Shown here piece by piece: positions 19,081 through 27,937 of a DNA stretch of 64,000 bases (the first letter of the stretch is position 1; the number at the start of each line of letters is the position of its first letter). A program made the position numbers and the translations under genes. The notes under the pieces were generated by a model. It saw only the letters and a list, made by a program, of their open reading frames with translations. It did no database searches and was not told the origin of the DNA. Source of the DNA: UBA721 sp002705165 (GTDB lineage Bacteria; Planctomycetota; Planctomycetia; Pirellulales; Pirellulaceae); assembly GCA_045565995.1 (NCBI GenBank), contig JBJLEF010000001.1, positions 1,612,001 through 1,676,000 of the forward strand, given 5' to 3'.

Positions 19081-20970
19081 GTGATGTATTACAAATATTT
19101 TTTGGCTTTCATTATTCCGCAGATTTTAAGTTTTTCCCCAATTTCTGTTTTTGCAGCCCAGAGACCAAACGTTGTTTACATCATGGCTGATGAACTTGGT
19201 TATTTTGAACCGTCTTTTATGGGAAGTCAGACAATCCAGACCCCACGTATTGACGAGTTGGCGCGTCAGGGCGTGTGGTTTACTCAGGGTTTGGCAGGAT
19301 CTTCGGTCTGCGCCCCAACACGATGTTGTTTTTTGACAGGCAAACACTCCGGTCATACTTCTGTTCGGGTGAACGGGGGGGGGACCCCGCTGCGAAGTGA
19401 AGAGGTGACGATTGGAACCATCCTGAAGGAAAGAGGGTACGCCACTGGAGGTTTTGGGAAATGGGGATGTGGTGGCCGCGGTTCCACCGGAGTTCCTGAG
19501 CAGCATGGCTTTGACTTGTTTGTTGGCTATTATGATCAGGTTCATGCCCACAGTTATTATCCACCCTATATCATCCAAAATAGTCAGGAGTTGAGGTTGC
19601 CTGGAAACCTTGGTGGCGATCAGGGTCAGACATATTCGCACTACGTGATTATGGATCGGGCAAAACAGTTTATTCGTGAGAATCAGACAGAGCCATTCTT
19701 TTGTTATTTGCCGATCACTCCCCCTCATGGGATGTTCAACATCCCGGACCAGGATCCTGCCTGGGAAAAGTATCGTGATAAGGATTGGCCTGAATCCGCC
19801 AGACGTTATGCAGCGATGGTTACGATGGTCGATCGTCAGGTTGGTGAGATGATTGATCTGCTACAGGAACTGGATCTGGCAGAAAATACGATTGTATTTT
19901 TCAGTGGTGACAATGGCGGCAACGATTATTTCAAATCGGACGAGTATCCGCGTGGACTACATGGGGCGAATGTTCATCCAGAAACCGGTGAGCAGTTTCG
20001 GGGTACGAAAGGAACATTGTATGAAGGGGGATTGCGAATCCCTGCTTTGGCCTACTGGCCGGGAAGAATCGAAGGAGGCCGTGTTAGTGATCACCTCTGG
20101 TATTTTCCCGATATTCTTCCCACTCTTGCGGACATCACAGGAGCTAAAGCCCCAAAGGATATTGATGGAATTTCTTTCTGGCCGGAGTTACAGGGGAAAT
20201 ACTCGCGCAGAAAACAGGCTCAGCATGAATATCTGTATTGGGAAATTGGAGGGCAAAGAGCTTTGCGATTTAAACAAATGAAGGCGATCCAACCCGGTGC
20301 ACAGCGTGATTGGGAACTGTACGATTTGTCAGATGATATCAGTGAATCGGTTAATGTGGCGGAGCAGCAGGGGGAGTTGCTTGAAGTGATGAAAATGTTT
20401 GCGAATTCCGCGCATACTGATGCAAGAGAGGGAACGTTCGCCGACCGCGTGAATCATGAAAAAGACCGACAGGCAAAATGGGGTTCGACGCGAGTGACTT
20501 CGTCGCCACAGAACGTTTCGAAACTGGACACTAAAGGGCTGATTGCGCAAAACGAATGTAAAATTGTAGATTTCAGCAGCCAAAGTATAGCTGGGAAGCG
20601 ATTGGCTCAATATGTACTGGATGGTAATCCTCGCACGCATTGGCATACAGAATATGTTCCGGAGGTGCGGAAACAACCTCACCACTTAGTTATCGATTTG
20701 GGAAAGCCGCGTTCTGTGACGGGTATTCGGTATCTTGCCAGACAGGATGGTGGATACAATGGTGCGATTGCCAGATTTGAAGTCTACGTAAGTCAGGATG
20801 GTGTGAAATTTGAAACACCGGTGGCAACCGGTACGTTTCAACGTAACCGGAGTAATCAGCAACAGACCTTCAGTGAGGTTTCTGCAAGGTTTGTAAAAAT
20901 AGTTGCTCTCACTGAAGTTAACGGCGGTCCCTGGGCATCGGCAGCCGAGATTGGAGTCATTGGAAAGTGA
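19081..20970 (+). CDS. Secreted sulfatase with C-terminal discoidin (F5/8C) domain
   Basis: About 629 residues. A signal peptide (cleavage probably after SVFA, about residue 24) precedes the alkaline-phosphatase-fold sulfatase domain opening with RPNVVYIMADELGYFEP. The formylglycine signature C77APTR81 is intact, with the downstream LTGKHSGHTSVR, and a second metal site appears in FFSGDNGGND. Residues ~500-629 form a discoidin-like carbohydrate-binding domain (VLDGNPRTHWHTEY, LVIDLGKPRSVTGIRYL). It likely removes sulfate esters from an algal or animal polysaccharide in the periplasm or outside. GTG at 19081 and ATG at 19084 are alternative starts. The next gene overlaps it by 4 nt (GTGA), implying coupled translation with the PhoD-type phosphatase. 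Confidence 0.92.
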   Translation: MMYYKYFLAFIIPQILSFSPISVFAAQRPNVVYIMADELGYFEPSFMGSQTIQTPRIDELARQGVWFTQGLAGSSVCAPTRCCFLTGKHSGHTSVRVNGGGTPLRSEEVTIGTILKERGYATGGFGKWGCGGRGSTGVPEQHGFDLFVGYYDQVHAHSYYPPYIIQNSQELRLPGNLGGDQGQTYSHYVIMDRAKQFIRENQTEPFFCYLPITPPHGMFNIPDQDPAWEKYRDKDWPESARRYAAMVTMVDRQVGEMIDLLQELDLAENTIVFFSGDNGGNDYFKSDEYPRGLHGANVHPETGEQFRGTKGTLYEGGLRIPALAYWPGRIEGGRVSDHLWYFPDILPTLADITGAKAPKDIDGISFWPELQGKYSRRKQAQHEYLYWEIGGQRALRFKQMKAIQPGAQRDWELYDLSDDISESVNVAEQQGELLEVMKMFANSAHTDAREGTFADRVNHEKDRQAKWGSTRVTSSPQNVSKLDTKGLIAQNECKIVDFSSQSIAGKRLAQYVLDGNPRTHWHTEYVPEVRKQPHHLVIDLGKPRSVTGIRYLARQDGGYNGAIARFEVYVSQDGVKFETPVATGTFQRNRSNQQQTFSEVSARFVKIVALTEVNGGPWASAAEIGVIGK

Positions 20971-22712
20971 TTAATCCCCAACTGAATCTAATTGTATTGG
21001 TCTTTGTTTGTCTGCCATGGACCATGGTCACAAGCAAGGCTGCCGAACCGATACGCTGTGAAGGTATGTACCCGCATCATTTACAGGGAGTCTGTCAGGA
21101 TCCTGACGGAAATTTGTACTGGTCCTTTACCACCACGCTGGTCAAAACAGATTCCATGGGGCAGGTTCTGAAAAAACTGGAAGTTGCCAATCATCACGGA
21201 GACCTGTGTTATGTGGAGGGTCGATTGTTTGTAGCGGTCAATTACGGACAGTTTAATAATCCGTTGGGCCAAGCGAAAAATGAAATTGTGGTTTATCAGG
21301 CCGAGACACTACAAGAACAGGCACGCTATAAAATACCTCAGGTCAAATACGGTGCTGGTGGAATTGCACACCACGACGGAAAATTTATTGTGGTAGGTGG
21401 TTTGCCAAGCGGCGTCGAGCAAAACTATTTATACGAATATAACGCGTCGTTCATTTTTCAGAAAAGACACGTGCTGGACAGTGGCTGGACCCGCCTGGGT
21501 ATTCAGGCGGCGGCATTTGCTGACGGTGTGTGGTGGTTTGGATGTTATGGAAATATATTGCTAAAAGCGTCATCCGATTTCGAAATGCTGGGTCGTTATA
21601 AATTTGACTGCGGTTACGGAATCGAGCAAGCGATAGGGGGCGGACTGTTGACCGCTGGTGGACAATGTGTTGACGACATGGGTTGCTCGGGTTGGATCAC
21701 CAGAAGATTCACTCATCAAATGATTTCTGAACAAGTGCCAAAACCAATAACACGAATTGGTTTTGGCTCGTGTGTGAAACAGCAGAATCCGGCGCCATTG
21801 TTTTCCAATATTCTGAGCTACGATCCGGAGCTATTTTTGTTCATGGGAGATAATATCTACGGTGATTCTGATGATATGGCTGTCCTGAAGGCCAAGTATC
21901 AGGCACTGGGAAGAAAGCCCATGTTTCAGAAATTGGTGCAAAAGTCGGTTGTCCTGGCAACATGGGATGATCATGACTACGGTATGAATGATGGGGGAGC
22001 TGGATTCGTACAAAGAGAGGCTTCCCAACAGGTCTTTGTGGATTTCTGGAACGATGGACCGGATTCACCGCGTCGCGCGAGACCAGGTGTGTATGACTCG
22101 TACGTTTTCGGTCCGGCGGGTAAACGTGTCCAGGTTATTCTTTTAGACACACGGTTTTTTCGTTCAGATCTTAAGACCGGACCGCGGCGAGTCGGAGGAC
22201 CTTACTATCCTGATAAGAATCCGCAGCTGACGATGCTGGGTGAGGTGCAGTGGAAATGGCTGGAAAAGCAGCTCCGGCAGCCGGCAGAAATTCGGATTAT
22301 GGTCTCCAGTATTCAGTTTGTTCCCACAGCATCGGGACAGGAAACATGGGATAATCTACCACTGGAGCGACAGCGATTCTTGGACTTGCTGGCAAAATCA
22401 AAGGCTTCTGGATTGTTCGTTGTGTCCGGCGATCGTCACTGGTCTGATTTTTCCAGAATGACGGAAGGTTTGCCGTACCCTCTGTATGATTTTACCTCGA
22501 GTAGTATCAATCAACTGCATTCACGCGGAACGCCGACAAACAATCCCCATCGGTTACTGGACAGGACATTCCACAAAGAAAATTTTGGAACCATTGATAT
22601 CGACTGGAGTCAGGAGGATCCTGAAATTGAGGTGAAAATCGTGGATCTTGATGACAACGTACCATTATCACATTCCTTTAAACTGAGTTCATTGCAGGCC
22701 GCCCCTAAGTAA
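20967..22712 (+). CDS. Secreted beta-propeller-like / PhoD-type metallophosphatase fusion
   Basis: 581 residues from a GTG overlapping the sulfatase stop. A signal peptide (about 1-27) precedes ~230 residues of short beta repeats that look like an incomplete propeller (for example IAHHDGKFIVVGGLP and GGLLTAGGQCVDD). Residues ~262-575 match PhoD-type alkaline phosphatases/phosphodiesterases: G267SC269 (metal cysteine), G294DN296IYGD, W333DDHDYGMND and G488DRHW492, all metal-ligand motifs. It should hydrolyse phosphomono- or diesters outside the cytoplasm using Fe/Ca-type metals. PhoD proteins usually have an Ig-like N-terminal domain instead of a propeller. The overlap with the discoidin sulfatase suggests both act on the same ester-decorated substrate. 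Confidence 0.88.
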   Translation: MINPQLNLIVLVFVCLPWTMVTSKAAEPIRCEGMYPHHLQGVCQDPDGNLYWSFTTTLVKTDSMGQVLKKLEVANHHGDLCYVEGRLFVAVNYGQFNNPLGQAKNEIVVYQAETLQEQARYKIPQVKYGAGGIAHHDGKFIVVGGLPSGVEQNYLYEYNASFIFQKRHVLDSGWTRLGIQAAAFADGVWWFGCYGNILLKASSDFEMLGRYKFDCGYGIEQAIGGGLLTAGGQCVDDMGCSGWITRRFTHQMISEQVPKPITRIGFGSCVKQQNPAPLFSNILSYDPELFLFMGDNIYGDSDDMAVLKAKYQALGRKPMFQKLVQKSVVLATWDDHDYGMNDGGAGFVQREASQQVFVDFWNDGPDSPRRARPGVYDSYVFGPAGKRVQVILLDTRFFRSDLKTGPRRVGGPYYPDKNPQLTMLGEVQWKWLEKQLRQPAEIRIMVSSIQFVPTASGQETWDNLPLERQRFLDLLAKSKASGLFVVSGDRHWSDFSRMTEGLPYPLYDFTSSSINQLHSRGTPTNNPHRLLDRTFHKENFGTIDIDWSQEDPEIEVKIVDLDDNVPLSHSFKLSSLQAAPK

Positions 22713-22758
22713 ATCAGTCTGCACCGGGAGTCGCCGTTCTACGACAGGATTGCCAACG

Positions 22759-23556
22759 ATGACATCATTTGAATTGACAGTGGAATTAGCAGAACAGTTT
22801 CATCGCGACGGGTATCTTTTAGTGAAAGCGTTGTTCGATCTGGAGGAGATTGCCGGGTTATTACAATTTGCAAAAGCTGATATGGCGCTTGCTGACGAGG
22901 CCTATGTGCGGCGCGATGGCGAAGGTGGTGAAACCCGCCTGGCTCTTAGAAACCATCTGGACGATGCGGTACCCTATACTGCAGTAGTGCGTAGTCAGCG
23001 GATAGTGCATGCCATGCAGACGCTTCTCGATGATGAGGTTTATCACTATCATCACAAGATGATGATTAAACAACCCCGAATTGGCGGGGCCTGGGAATGG
23101 CATCAGGACTATGGCTATTGGTATGATTTTGGTTGCCTTTTTCCCGATATGGGGAGTTGTATGGTGGCAGTGGATCAGGCAACTAAGCAAAACGGATGCT
23201 TACAGGTCTTACGAGGATCGCATAAAATTGGCCGGGTGGATCATGTTCGCATCGGTGAGCAGGTGGGAGCCGATCCCGAGCGTGTTGCTGTTGCCAAACA
23301 GAAACTTGAATTAGTGGCTGTTGAAATGGAAGCCGGTGACGGGCTGTTTTTTCATGGGAATCTCCTGCATCGATCCGATCAGAATCGCAGTGATCATCCG
23401 AGATGGTCGTTGATCAATTGTTACAATACCCGTCACAATGACCCCTTTGTGCAGGATAGCCGGCACCCTAATTACTCGCCGCTTGAAACCTGGGACGATG
23501 CTAAGGTGAAGGAAAAGTTAATAGGGCATCACGAGACAAAAAGTGCGAAGTTCTGA
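22759..23556 (+). CDS. Phytanoyl-CoA dioxygenase (PhyH) family Fe(II)/2-oxoglutarate oxygenase
   Basis: 265 residues from the ATG at 22759 (a TTG three codons earlier is possible). It begins with the usual PhyH phrase EQFHRDGYLLVKALFD. The facial triad is visible as H115QD117 and H204 in the context LLHRSDQN, with the 2-oxoglutarate-binding arginine probably R215 (PRWSLINCYN). The fold is the double-stranded beta helix. It should hydroxylate a small organic substrate with O2 and 2-oxoglutarate. It lies 46 nt after the PhoD-type gene, same direction, within the sulfatase/dehydrogenase group. Planctomycetes carry many PhyH paralogues and the substrate cannot be inferred. Confidence 0.92.
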   Translation: MTSFELTVELAEQFHRDGYLLVKALFDLEEIAGLLQFAKADMALADEAYVRRDGEGGETRLALRNHLDDAVPYTAVVRSQRIVHAMQTLLDDEVYHYHHKMMIKQPRIGGAWEWHQDYGYWYDFGCLFPDMGSCMVAVDQATKQNGCLQVLRGSHKIGRVDHVRIGEQVGADPERVAVAKQKLELVAVEMEAGDGLFFHGNLLHRSDQNRSDHPRWSLINCYNTRHNDPFVQDSRHPNYSPLETWDDAKVKEKLIGHHETKSAKF

Positions 23557-23560
23557 TGTC

Positions 23561-23707
23561 ATGATGAAAATGCTGTTGCCGTACCCTTACGAAATGTTGG
23601 AGTTTAATAAAGTGCTCCCGAAACAATTCGAAGCAGCGTGTAAGCGGTTGTGCCAGCATTATAATACGTTGAAAAAGGGCGGAAGACTCTCGCCGCTAAC
23701 CAAGTAG
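23561..23707 (+). CDS. Possible 48-residue small protein between PhyH and the cytochrome protein
   Basis: An open frame from ATG ATG AAA (23561) to TAG (23705-23707) fills the gap between two same-strand genes, starting 4 nt after one stop and ending 12 nt before the next start. The peptide is basic (about ten Lys/Arg) with two cysteines (C27, C31) and the segment PKQFEAACKRLCQHYNTLKK, which looks like an amphipathic helix. The tight fit argues for translation; the lack of a clear ribosome site and of any family argues against. Function unknown. Confidence 0.35.
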   Translation: MMKMLLPYPYEMLEFNKVLPKQFEAACKRLCQHYNTLKKGGRLSPLTK

Positions 23708-23719
23708 AATAAACTTACT

Positions 23720-26695
23720 ATGATTCGTCGAATACACTGGAAAAGCGTTCTCCTATTCATCCTGCTGCCATTTCCGGTAACAGCTCAGGACGAAGGTTCG
23801 CAGAAAGAAATCTACTCTGCCTCCGCCAAAGAATCGGTCAAATTCTTTGACGTTCCGACGGGAATGGAATTGGAGTTGGTTGCTTCTGAACCACATGTTG
23901 TCGATCCAATTGCCATCCGTTTTGATGCCCAGGGACGTATGTGGGTTGTCGAAATGAATGACTATCCTTCAGGTAATGGAGTCTCGAGGATCAAATTACT
24001 AGAGGATTTGGATAGTGACGGCAATTATGAAACCGCCCATGTGTTTGCAGATGATTTGGTTTTTGCTACCGGACTCCAGCCCTGGAAAGATGGCGTGATT
24101 GTGACCCTGGCCGGTCAGGTTGTTTATTTCAAAGATACGGATGGTGACCACAAGGCTGACCAACGCGAAGTATGGTATTCAGGATTTGCGGAAGACAATC
24201 AGCAACTGAGAGCGAATCATCCCCGGCTTGGTCTTGATCAGAATATCTATGTTGCCAATGGATTACGCGGTGGTGTTGTCAAGAATCCTCGGTTACCGGA
24301 AAGCGAACCTCTTAATATTAGCGGTATGGACTTTATGTTCACTCCCGAAACGGGAGACTATCAAACCGTTTCGGGGAACGGGCAATACGGACTGACATTT
24401 GATGATATTGGTAATCGTTATGTGTGTAGCAACCGAAATCCAGCGATGCAAATTATGATTGAAGATCGTTATATCAAACGCTACCCTTCTGTGCCGGTCT
24501 TGTCGGTTAAGAAAGATGTGGTTAAGGCAGGGCAGGATTCCGTGATTTATCCACTGACAAAATTTTGGACTACCTCGAACTTACACGAAGGGCAGTTTAC
24601 GGCGGCCTGTGGTGTCATGATTTATCGCGGCCACCAGTTACCCTGGTTAAAGGGGACCATTCTGACATGTGATCCGACCGGAAATCTCATTCATGCCGAA
24701 AAGATACAGTCGACATCGGTGGATAACTCGCGATACAACTATTACGGCCCGTATTATTTCGGGACCCCAACACCGGAACGCGAATTTCTGGCTTCGAAAG
24801 ATCATTGGTTCCGAGCGGTAAGTATGCGTACCGGCCCAGATGGTTGCCTGTATATTGTGGACATGCACCGAGCTGTTATTGAACACCCTCAATGGGTGCC
24901 TGATGAATTGAAGGACCGTAAAGATGCTCGAAGCGGTGATGATAAAGGCAGGATTTATCGACTCAAGCCAATCAATGCCCGGTTGGAGCCTAAATGGAGC
25001 TGGAGTATCGAAAATCACTCGACCGAAGAACTCGTCTTGTTGCTTGAGCATCTAAATTCTTGGCAGCGTGACACCGCGTTTCGACTGTTGTCTGAGAGGA
25101 GAGAGGAAGAGGCCGTTGGATTTCTGGGACGTTTATTGAACTACTCGAGAGACCCAATCGCCCGCATTCTGGCGTTACGCCTGCTTCATGGCTGGGATAA
25201 GTTAGAACCGGCTCAGATTATGACGGCGGCAAGTCATTACGATAAGCGGGTTAGAATTCATGCCTGTATGGTGCTTGAAGATCATTGGAGTAATACGCCG
25301 GAACAGAAAACGCTTGCTAGAAAGCTACTGACAGATCGGGAAAGTGCCGTGCGTTTTCAGGCAATCCTCTCATTTGGTGACAAAGTAAATCATGATAGTC
25401 CTACCTGGAAAGGGTTGGTGAAAACAGTCGTCAAAGATGAATATATGACTCAGGCTTTTTTGATGGCGTCCGCTGATAATATTGGTAATTTAGTAACCTT
25501 CGTACTGCAGGACATGACACCAACAGGGATTACTGAGGACAAGCACGCTGAAAACGTGTATAGACTTTATGGCTTAGCTGCGCGAAGTCTGACGCCGGAG
25601 CAACAAACGATTGCTTTGCAATGGATCGCAGAGTTACCGAGTTGGGTTAACAAGGAGGCTGTAGCGCTCGGAGATGTTCGCGCAGCACGGGCAATGCTGG
25701 AAAACTTCGATGCCGCACAAGTCGACTGGCGTTCACAAATTGAATCGCTGCCGGAAGAGAAAAAAGTGAGCTTTAATGTGCTCTGGATGTTGGCCCGACA
25801 ATGGATCAATGATGTGGAGTCTCCTGAGTCGTTGAAAAGGGAGGCTTTACAGCTATTGGCATTAGGAAGAGATGCTGAATTCCTGCTGGCTTTGTTGAAT
25901 CAAACGGACTTTTCTCATTACCATGTCGACCTGCTTGGTCTGCTTCATTTCGAGAAGGATGCTGCAGTCTGGAATGATATTATTAGCCGATTTTCGTCCA
26001 TGGCACCTGCCGTGAAACGTGCTCTGATTGACGTTGTTCTTCGTGATGTCAGTCGTACCAGCATATTACTTACCGGGCTTGAGATGGAAGCGATTTCGGT
26101 GAATGAAATTGATGCGATTCGTATGAATCGATTGAGAGCGTCTGCAAACACAGAGATTGCTGAACGCGTCAAGGCTCTTCAGGCAACAACAGTTAATGCA
26201 GACCGAGCGGCAGTGTTAGATGAATACAAGGCTGTATTGGAGTTGCAAGCGTTCCCTCGTGCAGGTGAAAAAGTCTTCAGACAGAATTGTGCAACCTGTC
26301 ATCGTATTGGAAATATTGGAAAACAGGTTGCGCCCGATATCTCCGACTCACGGACAAGGCAACCACTCCAGTTACTCACGGACATTCTTCAACCCAACAG
26401 GGCGATTGATAACAACTATATGCATTACTCAGTCCTGACAAAGGATGGCCAGATTCTGGATGGAATTATTACGGAAGAGACTTCCAGTCAAATTACTTTG
26501 ATGCAACCGGAACGCAAGATTGTGCCTGTGTTACGGACGGAAATCGATGAGATTCAGTCACGTGGAGTTTCATTAATGCCGGAAGGACTAGAAAAGAAAA
26601 TTGATCACCAACAGATGGCTGACTTGATTTCGTTTATAAAAAATTGGAGATATCTCGACGGCCGTACTCCCTTGGCGAAACCACTCAACGAGTAA
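23720..26695 (+). CDS. PVC-type secreted propeller / HEAT / cytochrome c protein ('membrane-bound dehydrogenase')
   Basis: 991 residues with a signal peptide (about 1-22). Residues ~40-420 form a glucose/sorbosone-dehydrogenase-like propeller (ELVASEPHVVDPIAIRFDA, GRMWVVEMNDYP, GPDGCLYIVDMHR). Residues ~430-830 are helical, HEAT-like repeats. The C-terminal cytochrome c domain has the heme site C857ATCH861, the phrase QVAPDIS and a possible axial Met in the late SLMPEGLEKKI. This architecture is characteristic of planctomycetes and verrucomicrobia, where it probably oxidises sugars or derived compounds in the periplasm and passes electrons to a cytochrome chain. It follows the PhyH and small-ORF genes and precedes an SGNH hydrolase by 9 nt, so these are probably one transcript. 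The real substrate is unknown. Confidence 0.9.
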   Translation: MIRRIHWKSVLLFILLPFPVTAQDEGSQKEIYSASAKESVKFFDVPTGMELELVASEPHVVDPIAIRFDAQGRMWVVEMNDYPSGNGVSRIKLLEDLDSDGNYETAHVFADDLVFATGLQPWKDGVIVTLAGQVVYFKDTDGDHKADQREVWYSGFAEDNQQLRANHPRLGLDQNIYVANGLRGGVVKNPRLPESEPLNISGMDFMFTPETGDYQTVSGNGQYGLTFDDIGNRYVCSNRNPAMQIMIEDRYIKRYPSVPVLSVKKDVVKAGQDSVIYPLTKFWTTSNLHEGQFTAACGVMIYRGHQLPWLKGTILTCDPTGNLIHAEKIQSTSVDNSRYNYYGPYYFGTPTPEREFLASKDHWFRAVSMRTGPDGCLYIVDMHRAVIEHPQWVPDELKDRKDARSGDDKGRIYRLKPINARLEPKWSWSIENHSTEELVLLLEHLNSWQRDTAFRLLSERREEEAVGFLGRLLNYSRDPIARILALRLLHGWDKLEPAQIMTAASHYDKRVRIHACMVLEDHWSNTPEQKTLARKLLTDRESAVRFQAILSFGDKVNHDSPTWKGLVKTVVKDEYMTQAFLMASADNIGNLVTFVLQDMTPTGITEDKHAENVYRLYGLAARSLTPEQQTIALQWIAELPSWVNKEAVALGDVRAARAMLENFDAAQVDWRSQIESLPEEKKVSFNVLWMLARQWINDVESPESLKREALQLLALGRDAEFLLALLNQTDFSHYHVDLLGLLHFEKDAAVWNDIISRFSSMAPAVKRALIDVVLRDVSRTSILLTGLEMEAISVNEIDAIRMNRLRASANTEIAERVKALQATTVNADRAAVLDEYKAVLELQAFPRAGEKVFRQNCATCHRIGNIGKQVAPDISDSRTRQPLQLLTDILQPNRAIDNNYMHYSVLTKDGQILDGIITEETSSQITLMQPERKIVPVLRTEIDEIQSRGVSLMPEGLEKKIDHQQMADLISFIKNWRYLDGRTPLAKPLNE

Positions 26696-26704
26696 TCACG
26701 AACG

Positions 26705-27889
26705 ATGAAAGAATCTTCTACGGGTAAACGGCTTCCACGTATTACGCTAACACGAAAAGTGGTGTTTGCGACGATGTCGCTGATGTTATTCGTTGGCGTT
26801 TGCGAATTCTCTTTTCAGGCAATAGGATTCGACTTCAGTAAATTGGGCCAGGACTTAAATGCTACCCCGATCTTCTATCGCATTCCAACGGAGCCCTTTG
26901 GGTCCGCTTACTATAAACGACCGGGGAAACAGACCTGGGCAGGTAAAGTTGTTACCAGTCAAATGCAACGGATTGGCTATGAATCTAAGTGGTTTCCCGA
27001 GGAGGAGCCACAGACCCTTGAATATGATGCGAACGGTTTTCGTAATCCCGATGGATTGAAGAGTTGGAAGATTGCCATGATCGGTGATTCTTTTACAGAA
27101 CTTGGGAATTTGCCACCGGACCAACTAGTTACTTCTCAACTCGGAAAGTTATTAGATGTTTCAGTGAAAAATCTGGGGGTTTCACACACGGGCCTTTTGA
27201 ACCAAACAGAGTACCTTCGAGAATTCGGTATTAGTGCTGCAACAGAGGACGTCATTTGGGTGTTTTTTGAAGGGAATGATATTCAGGATTATATGATGGA
27301 GACTGATCGTGTCGCTGCAATTCAGACTGGCATCTCCGAACATATCGACTTACTGAAGACTCACAAATCTCAAACATCCCTGGTCAAGGCTGTCTACCAA
27401 CGAATCTTTGCCAAATCTCGCAAAGAGATCTATGGGCCAGCTGTTAACGCCACACTTAGCGATGGTACCACTCGATTTAAAATTGATTATGCACCCCCCA
27501 GCCGTGATCAGATCTTCTTGCAGTTGCAGCGATTGGAAGCCGGGATAGAGAAACTGCACAATCTTTGTAAACAGAATGGTTTGAAGCTTACGTGTGTATA
27601 TATGCCTTGTAAACGAAGGGCCTTCAGTGATCATCCCTATACCGTCGATACGAATGCTCCGGCTTATCTACAACTTCAATGGGCACCAAGTGATTTGCCT
27701 GAATGGATGCAGGAAGTCTGCAAGGAGAAAGGAATCGGGCTGCTTGATGTAACTGGTCCGCTGAAGCAATTGAATCAGACAGAGCTTTTGTCACATAACC
27801 TGATATTCGATACCCATTTAACCGCAGCCGGAGCCGAAGTGGTGGCTCAAGCCTTAGCTGATACTTTGCGGTCGGACGAGGAAGATTAG
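26705..27889 (+). CDS. Membrane-anchored SGNH/GDSL-type hydrolase
   Basis: 394 residues. A membrane helix near residues 18-36 anchors or exports the protein. The catalytic blocks of the SGNH fold are visible: GDS with nucleophile S129 (IAMIGDSFTELG), block III N191 in FFEGNDIQDY, and block V D369TH371 (IFDTHLTAAGAEVVA). The block II glycine is probably in NLGVSHTGL. These enzymes remove or transfer acyl groups on glycans or lipids; the AlgX/PatB-like acetyl-transfer group has a similar layout. It starts 9 nt after the cytochrome protein stop, in the same apparent transcript. A glycan deacetylase or acetyltransferase role is plausible from the sulfatase context but unproven. Confidence 0.85.
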   Translation: MKESSTGKRLPRITLTRKVVFATMSLMLFVGVCEFSFQAIGFDFSKLGQDLNATPIFYRIPTEPFGSAYYKRPGKQTWAGKVVTSQMQRIGYESKWFPEEEPQTLEYDANGFRNPDGLKSWKIAMIGDSFTELGNLPPDQLVTSQLGKLLDVSVKNLGVSHTGLLNQTEYLREFGISAATEDVIWVFFEGNDIQDYMMETDRVAAIQTGISEHIDLLKTHKSQTSLVKAVYQRIFAKSRKEIYGPAVNATLSDGTTRFKIDYAPPSRDQIFLQLQRLEAGIEKLHNLCKQNGLKLTCVYMPCKRRAFSDHPYTVDTNAPAYLQLQWAPSDLPEWMQEVCKEKGIGLLDVTGPLKQLNQTELLSHNLIFDTHLTAAGAEVVAQALADTLRSDEED

Positions 27890-27903
27890 GATGCTTAGGT
27901 AAC

Positions 27904-27928
27904 TTACTTGTCATTGGTTGACAGGTAA
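27904..27928 (+). promoter_or_regulatory. Hairpin immediately upstream of the kinase start
   Basis: A 10-bp stem with one G-U pair and a 5-nt loop (27904-27913 with 27919-27928) ends 9 nt before the ATG, where a ribosome site would be. It lacks a U-tract, so it may limit translation initiation rather than terminate. Confidence 0.3.
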
Positions 27929-27937
27929 AACCCCAAA

